This document shows positions 58,403 to 64,000 of a DNA stretch of 64,000 nt, piece by piece. The position numbers were made by a program, and so were the translations under genes. The stretch lies in the NCBI GenBank assembly GCA_037951105.1, contig JBAMJV010010121.1:1-64000 (forward strand), in the 5' to 3' direction. The notes under the pieces were generated by a model. It ran no database searches. It was given only the letters and a program-made list of their open reading frames with translations, and was not told the origin of the DNA. Source of the stretch: Echinarachnius parma. Its lineage: Eukaryota > Echinodermata > Echinoidea > Clypeasteroida > Echinarachniidae. Numbering within the stretch: the first letter of the stretch is position 1; the number at the start of each line of letters is the position of its first letter.

Positions 58403-60516
58403 TGTATACCAAAACTGAATTACTCCTATATCAAGTTCCACTTTCCACTGAATGGACATTTTGCGGCTTACCTACCATTAGTGCATGCAGAACAGATACT
58501 CGGAACAAACTCACACAAAAAAAAAAAATTCTGAATATTATCTTTATAGCACCATTATTGTGTTTGTATTTATCTATCATTATCATGATCCACGATCATA
58601 CAATTATCCCTTGTAAAACATACAGACACATATTAGAATACAGTGTACAGGCAAGATGGAAAAAGAAATGCATAATTAGCTGTATGTTTATCATAGCAGC
58701 TCCTTGTGAACAAAATTCAGAATTCTCAATAACATCCACATACTAATCCTTCAGATTTTACATGCAAAATACACATGAGAGAATACAAAATAAAAACTAC
58801 ACATGCAGAAACAGACTACAAAGTATATAAATGTTTACATGGAATAATTAACGTACATAGCTGTTTACAACACGCATAGAAGGGATTATACATATTCACC
58901 TTGCATATTATACTCCAAAAGAACATTATATTTTAGCCATGATATACATGTATTGAATACAAACCATTTAACCAATTCAAGATTCAGGGGGCGTTTCACG
59001 AAGATCCCAAGTTCCATATAACAAGGTAAATTTAATGGACCCAAGCTAGGTGCTAGGTGCTCGTTATAATGAAGTTTCACTGTATTTGTTTGTAATTCAT
59101 AACATTTGTGGATGAAATTTGTTAGGCAATACAGTGAAAGCTTGGTATCACTCCTGAACACCCACATTATCCTGAAGAGGTAAACACATCCATAAGAAAA
59201 AAAAAAGATGATTTGAGAAGATTACATTGTATTTTGGCAAATTGAAAGCACAATATGGCATTTAAAAAAATACTGAATGGAAGACCATGATTCATCTCTT
59301 GAAAATAAATTAATACATTAGATTACAAACTTTTGTATAATACAATTTACATTATACATTGTTAAATGCATGGAAAGAAAAGTTATTGTCAATTTTTTTT
59401 TTATTTTAGTGGCTTAATTTTGTGCGTCATTGAAAACTAATCAGTTATGATTTTATCATGGTTGAACAGTTTGTAATGTCTCATATTAAGACCCTCACAT
59501 ATATGATATGTGTTATCATAAAACCTACACAGTGGCTTTTAATCGATGTGCATACTTGCATAGTTCTAGTAACTTTGTTGACATGTGCAAAAAGTGATGA
59601 ATGTTTGATACAATATTGTTGTTATCTGATATGTCCACAGGGTATTGTGTGAAAATTTCAAGTCAAATGGACGTTATATGGCCGAGTAATGAGCAAAAAT
59701 GCAATGTGATGTTCACAAACTCATTGCACTCACTTTGTACAGTTTTCGCGATCCGTTGGATTATTTAACATCTGAACACTTCAATCGTACATATCTTTTA
59801 AACGAAAGGGAAATTTGAAAAACCGAAACCTGTCCCATGATATTATTGTTAATACGAATACAACAAGGTATGAGGGAACCGCTAGAATTCCAATTGGATT
59901 TTGAGGATTTGGACAATGTTACGAAGTCCCTTTAATGTCAAATCCATTGACACCCATCACCAGCTGGCCTGAACACAATCTATGTCCACATCATGATAAA
60001 AAAAGTCCTCTTTTTCATAAGTGCAACTTTGGTATTCACAACAGAACCATTGCACACATATATACAATGTATTCAATACACACAAGAAGCTACACATATT
60101 TCAGCCTAAAATTATGAGATATATAATATAATAATCAAATAACAAATGAAACAATTATATAATTTCCACTGATTATATATATCTCACCGTCTTGAACCAG
60201 AATATTAGAGAATAATGACATTTTCAGGATTGAAACTTGGATATGTGCAATTAAACCATTGCAAAATATACATTCAATAATCATTTTAAAAAATGCATGC
60301 ACTTCAGCCTACCCATCTAAAAAATTCTAGAAGCAGTTTCCCCACCTTCAATTTGCTTTTAATTATGTTCTATACACATTAAAACAGAATTTCATAATAA
60401 TATTTCCAATATTTGCCCTGTAAGCAAGGGAGGTGCATCATCCAAAGTCACTTGTAGTACGGGCTAATCCCAATCATTTCATACAACATGGAGACTGCCA
60501 TTTCTTTTTTTGTTAA

Positions 60517-61084
60517 AGGGATAGTTCAGTTTTGGTATAGAGGGCGCTACACAAAATAATTTTTTTGTGAGGTAATGAAAAATTGAGTGCCAATTTCGAA
60601 AGAGCATACGATTTTAATGATAGAATAAACTTTATTTGATAAAAATCGGTTCAGAAATGGCTGAAATATCCATAAACATAACCATTTGTAATACTTGTGG
60701 GGCCCCACAATTATTCGATAATTTTGAACCAGCCGTTAAAAATATTTTTTAAATGCTTCCCCTTTTCAAACATTTACAAAAGAGGTTTTTAAATAGTTGT
60801 TGATTATCTCTCTTTCTAATCACTATTACAACAAAACACCACATGCACAATTTTGTATTCAAAATGGTTGAAACTGATGAGTGTTTAGAGAGCGCCCTCT
60901 TGAGTTTTAACGGCTCTTTTTGAATGATAACAGGCTTTTTACTTAGTCATTAGTAATTTTAAATTCTTTTTGAGCATCGTGGAGTTATATCTATCAGTTT
61001 GTTAAGTAATTGTGCAGGTTTGGGTTACTAAAATTCAGTTTGACCAAAACTACTCTCTTTACCAGAACTCAACTATCCCTTTAA
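60517..61084. mobile_element. MITE with TIR AAAGGGATAGTTCAGTTTTG
   Basis: The ends AAAGGGATAGTTCAGTTTTG and CAGAACTCAACTATCCCTTT are inverted. The element is inserted in a relative of the 20973-21497 repeat, whose halves flank it. Confidence 0.75.
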
Positions 61085-61357
61085 ACTTGATTTTTGTTCG
61101 CGCTAAATGTGATGTCAATCATGAACAAATAAGCTCCACCTATTTTTGTTAGCTCGAATGGTTTGTGCACAAACAAAAGGCTGATGATGGACGATGTTCC
61201 TCCCTTAGGCTTACAGGACAAAATGTTGGAAATATTTGCATGAAAGTCTTTTTCAACGTGTAGAGAACATAATCAAAAATAAATTGAACGTGACGAAACG
61301 TCTCCTTAAACTGAATAGTTAACAAACTAATGAAACAACAATTTCCACTGGTTATTA

Positions 61358-61455
61358 CAGCTCGATGTGCTGAACCACAATATTATGTTTTTTTGCGGAA
61401 GTGGGTTTGTTGGTCCTTGCCTCCTCCAAGACTAATTACATCATCACCATCCAAT
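61358..61455 (-). pseudogene. Degenerate copy of the CREC last exon, downstream
   Basis: Text matching the HNEL end (CAGCTCGATGTGCTG) through CATCATCACCATCCA is present with deletions. The shared downstream text GGATTGAAACTTGGCTATTT and CAATTAAACCATTGC also follows an even weaker copy at about 60150-60300. Confidence 0.7.
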
Positions 61456-61609
61456 TGTCAGGATTGAAACTTGGCTATTTGCAATTAAACCATTGCAAAA
61501 TATACATTCAAATTAAATCATTTTAAAAATACACGCACTCCAGCCTACTCATCAGAAACATTAACTGAATAGTTTACAAACAAATCGAAACAATGATTTG
61601 CACAGATTA

Positions 61610-61762
61610 TTACAGCTCGTTGTGCTGCACCACGATATTAGGGTTTCTGTGGAAGTGGGTGTGTTGGTCCTGGCCCATGAAGAGCGCCTCGCTTTGCAAC
61701 GCCTCGTCCAGACTGATGACATCATCACCATCCAAGTCTGTCATCGCTAGCAGGTGGTCCAC
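61610..61762 (-). CDS. CREC protein last exon (HNEL tail)
   Basis: The acceptor TTTTTTAG/GTGG leads into 50 residues: VDHLLAMTDLDGDDVISLDE, ALQSEALFMGQDQHTHFHRN and PNIVVQHNEL, then TAA at 61610-61612. Confidence 0.85.
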   Translation of the reverse strand: MDHLLAMTDLDGDDVISLDEALQSEALFMGQDQHTHFHRNPNIVVQHNEL

Positions 61763-63626
61763 CTAAAAAAATAATAATAATAAAGTTCATAATAAATGCA
61801 TGATAGAAATATATAGCCCTATTAAAACAGTAAATATAGATACATTTTGCATACACATTTGTTGAAATTCCAAGCATGCAGAGCAAGTGGTCCACCTACA
61901 GTACACAAATGAACAATTATAGGTGGAAAAACAAACAAACAATAATAAAGTACAATATAGATACACAGTAGAAACATATAGGCCTATTAAAAATGTTGGT
62001 CCCATGCCCATGAAGAGTGCCTCGCTTTGCAGTGCCTCATCCAGACTGATCACATCATCCCCATCCAAGTCTGTCATCGCTAGCAGGTGGCCCACCTTAA
62101 AATAAACAAATAATAATAAAGTACACAATAAATACATAATAGAAACATATAGGCCTATTAAAAATGTTGGTCCCATGCCCATGAAGGGTGCCTCACTGTG
62201 CAGTGCCTCCTCCAGACTTACTACATCATTACCATCCAGATCTGTCATTGCCAGCAAGTGGTCCACCAACAGTACACAAATCAACAAAACTAATTTTAAG
62301 TGGAAAATCGAACAAACAATAATAAAATACATATTACAGTGAAACCTCATTATAACGAGCACCTCAGTCAATATTCATGACATACATTTTTATACCAAGA
62401 TATTTTTTAGCAAATCACTCAATGAAAATATAGAGATCACAGATATACACATTTTTGCTCATGTCGACAAAGTAACAAGATCCCTTTACAGACCATATAA
62501 TAACCCTACTGTGATTGCTTTATGTTCGCTTGGTCTACACTCAGTTGGTCTACTACCTGATGCCTTCAACTTCAATTTTCCGAAATCCAAACACGATTCC
62601 TAACCCAACCCATAACCCTAATTCAAACCCCTAACCCTAATCGTAATCCCTAATTATAATCATAAGCCCCCGAATTTATAATTTTTCTAGTAGACCAAAT
62701 GGGAGTAGACCAAATGGCTGCAGACCAATTTGCAAGTTACCCTGTGTACCGTATACAATTACCTCTCTTTCTGCTTGTTGCCTGAATGACTGTTCCTGTG
62801 ATTCCAGGTCAAAGATTTCTGAACCTTCCAGCTTGCCATTCCCATCCTGGTCCAGCTCCGTCTCGAACATATTCTTCTCTTCTTGTATCCACTCTGGTAG
62901 ATCATCTTCATCCTCTGAAAAACATGAGAAATTTACTAATAAGGCAGAGTTTGAAATTAGCACAGGAACGCTGGCCTGGGGACCCCCCAAAATAGCTTTG
63001 GCCTACAAATTTCATTGATCCTAAATCCCACTGGCTTCCAGCTTCCCACTTCCATCCTGGTCCAGCTATGTCTCGAACATATTCTTCTCTTCTTGTATCC
63101 ACTCTGGTAGATCATCTTCATCTTCAGAAAAAGGGAAGTCATAAATAAACTATTTAACCTGTTCCCTTTGATATTCTAAAATCTCCATAGACTTTGTACA
63201 CAACCCACCCGGTTCCCGTAGACAAAGGGTTAACTAGAGCTATTTGATAAAGGCACTGTAGAATGGACCTTAATTTCATTTTGTGAGTGTGTATCATTTA
63301 CAACCAATAACACCATTGGGCAGGTCGAAATGATGTTTGATAATTTATGTAATCAGCCCAAATCATCACAAATCCAACTGGGTACCAAGTAATATCCGTC
63401 AATCAATCTACAATCTGTGTTCATGGATCTTGTCTTATGTGAAAACTTTGTAATAAAAAAAGAAACAAACATACAAAGAAAAGTGCTTAAAAAAGAAAAG
63501 ATAATGTCTAGATATTAAATATAACTTACCTCCATTTGTATTAAAGTCTCCAAGAAATTCAGATATCTCAATTCCTCCGTCACCGTTTGTATCGAAATCT
63601 TCAAGAGAATCCATAACTACAACTTT
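61610..63626 (-). CDS. CREC-family EF-hand protein (reticulocalbin/calumenin-like), C-terminal part
   Basis: Exons 63530-63626, 62763-62914 and 61610-61762 join in phase to 133 residues and a stop. Three EF-hand loops are visible: DTNGDGGIEISE, DQDGNGKLEGSE and DLDGDDVISLDE (Asp instead of Gly at loop position 6). The order (EF hand, acidic stretch EDEDDLPEWIQEEKNMF, EF hand, AEREVDHLLAMTD, EF hand, short tail) matches reticulocalbins and calumenin. The protein ends HNEL, close to the HDEL/HDEF tails of the family, so residence in the ER or secretory pathway is expected. Upstream exons should lie right of 64000. The subfamily cannot be settled. Both of the last two exons have tandem partial copies. 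Confidence 0.85.
61787..62371 (-). repeat. Two further copies of the CREC last exon, in one open frame
   Basis: Copies with edges at 62095 and 62266 code for GHLLAMTDLDGDDVISLDEA and DHLLAMTDLDGNDVVSLEEA, and diverge after FMG into a hydrophobic sequence (GPTFLIGLYVSTVYLYCTLL). The 62095 copy keeps an acceptor (TTTTAAG/GTGG); the 62266 copy has TTG instead of an AG. A fragment of about 20 nt with an intact CTGTAG/GTGGACC edge lies near 61895. The frame stays open for 194 codons. Confidence 0.85.
62372..62762. other. CREC intron with telomere-like text
   Basis: CCCTAA-like repeats (CATAACCCTAA, CCCCTAACCCTAA) occur near 62600-62640, next to a short repeat of TGGTCTAC and its inverse GTAGACCAAATG. 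A partial AAAGGGATCTWGTAAC repeat end lies near 62455-62490. Nothing else is seen. Confidence 0.5.
62763..62914 (-). CDS. CREC protein penultimate exon
   Basis: The acceptor TTTTCAG/AGGATG and the donor GAGAG/GTAATT bound 152 nt coding for DEDDLPEWIQEEKNMFETEL, the EF loop DQDGNGKLEGSE and FDLESQEQSFRQQAERE. Confidence 0.85.
63010..63125 (-). pseudogene. Partial copy of the CREC penultimate exon with a stop
   Basis: This copy matches the exon from DEDDLPEW to the DQDG loop, but FETEL has become FET followed by TAG. The acceptor AG context is degraded (TTTTCTGAAG). It lies between the intact exon and the preceding one. Confidence 0.85.
63126..63529. other. CREC intron, nothing recognised
   Basis: AT-rich sequence without exon, RNA gene or clear inverted repeat. 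Confidence 0.5.
63530..63626 (-). CDS. CREC protein exon (EF hand, DTNGDGGIEISE)
   Basis: The acceptor ATTGCAG/AAAG and the donor TGGAG/GTAAGT bound 97 nt, phase 0 in and phase 1 out, coding for KVVVMDSLEDFDTNGDGGIE and ISEFLGDFNTNG. Confidence 0.83.
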
Positions 63627-64000
63627 CTGCAATGAAGGAAACGGTGAATGGGTATCATAACTCAGAGAATCTAAAAAGATGTGATAGAGTGGCCCCCGTC
63701 ATCTAATTTTACCTTTAGACTGACTTTTGTTATATTTAATGCAGAATCCAGATAAATATGTGATGGCTTACAGAAGCATTTTGTATTTATAGGAACAATC
63801 TAAGAAATAAGCATGCATGAGAGTCGTATACAGCCTAGCTTTCGATCCTAGCAGAATCTTCGTCAGGGCACAAATGACAGTTACTACAGAAAAAAACACA
63901 GAATATATACCAACATAAACACATGTATGGAAGGGGGGCTGGAAAGAAGAAAGGAGGCGGAGACACAAAACAATGAAAGCAACTGTGAGTGGGTGAGTGT
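63627..64000. other. CREC upstream intron, nothing recognised
   Basis: The remaining sequence to the window edge shows no further CREC exon. Short open stretches have no family features. Confidence 0.5.

Larger units (their letters stand above)
53742..61609. other. Intergenic region between FAM124 and the CREC gene
   Basis: The two genes converge here, so both 3' UTRs lie inside, but no poly(A) site can be fixed. Contents are Tigger-like MITEs (54335-54510, 54934-55092, 59019-59082), a partial AAAGGGNACCACC MITE (55655-55946), the G-tract element 57880-58402, a repeat copy at 59565-59935, nested repeats at 60330-61310 and degenerate CREC exon copies (about 60150-60240 and 61358-61455). I see no gene. 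Confidence 0.5.

Overview
The window is animal nuclear DNA. Genes are split by canonical GT..AG introns, exons are short and GC-richer than their AT-rich surroundings, and the rest is packed with small inverted-repeat transposons, microsatellites and homopolymer G or C runs. The gene families (collagen galactosyltransferase, FAM124, a CREC-type EF-hand protein, an M12B metalloprotease) suggest a marine invertebrate, perhaps a deuterostome such as an echinoderm. The sequence does not prove the clade.

Layout. (1) 3031-8115, minus strand: the first two coding exons of a secreted M12B (ADAM/ADAMTS-type) metalloprotease; the catalytic part is not visible and presumably lies beyond the left edge. 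(2) 8116-17219: intergenic, with a 94-unit ACT microsatellite, several MITEs and a 191-bp tandem array. (3) 17676-46002, minus strand: a complete ten-exon procollagen galactosyltransferase gene (COLGALT/GLT25D type). Its exon phases all match and give a 643-residue protein. (4) 46660-53741, plus strand: a complete four-exon FAM124 gene of 398 residues, head-to-head with COLGALT across about 0.66 kb. (5) 53742-61609: intergenic repeats. (6) 61610-63626, minus strand: the last three visible exons of a CREC-family (reticulocalbin/calumenin-like) secretory-pathway calcium-binding protein ending in HNEL; its 5' part runs off the right edge.

Three of the four genes belong to the secretory pathway. 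COLGALT and the CREC protein would both sit in the ER lumen, and both end in KDEL-like tails (HGEL and HNEL).

The most unusual feature is that three genes carry serial partial copies of their own exons. Each copy is typically one exon edge plus adjacent intron, lying in tandem beside the intact exon. COLGALT exons 2, 4, 6, 7 and 10, FAM124 exon 4 and the last two CREC exons are affected, giving about 20 copies. Many copies keep an intact 3' splice-site AG but run into an early stop. Other points of note are a pair of transposons sharing GGGC termini, 4-bp target duplications and internal arrays of a 13-14 bp motif; a hAT-like element with a perfect 8-bp target duplication and a long internal palindrome; and MITE insertions whose empty sites survive in sister units of a tandem array.
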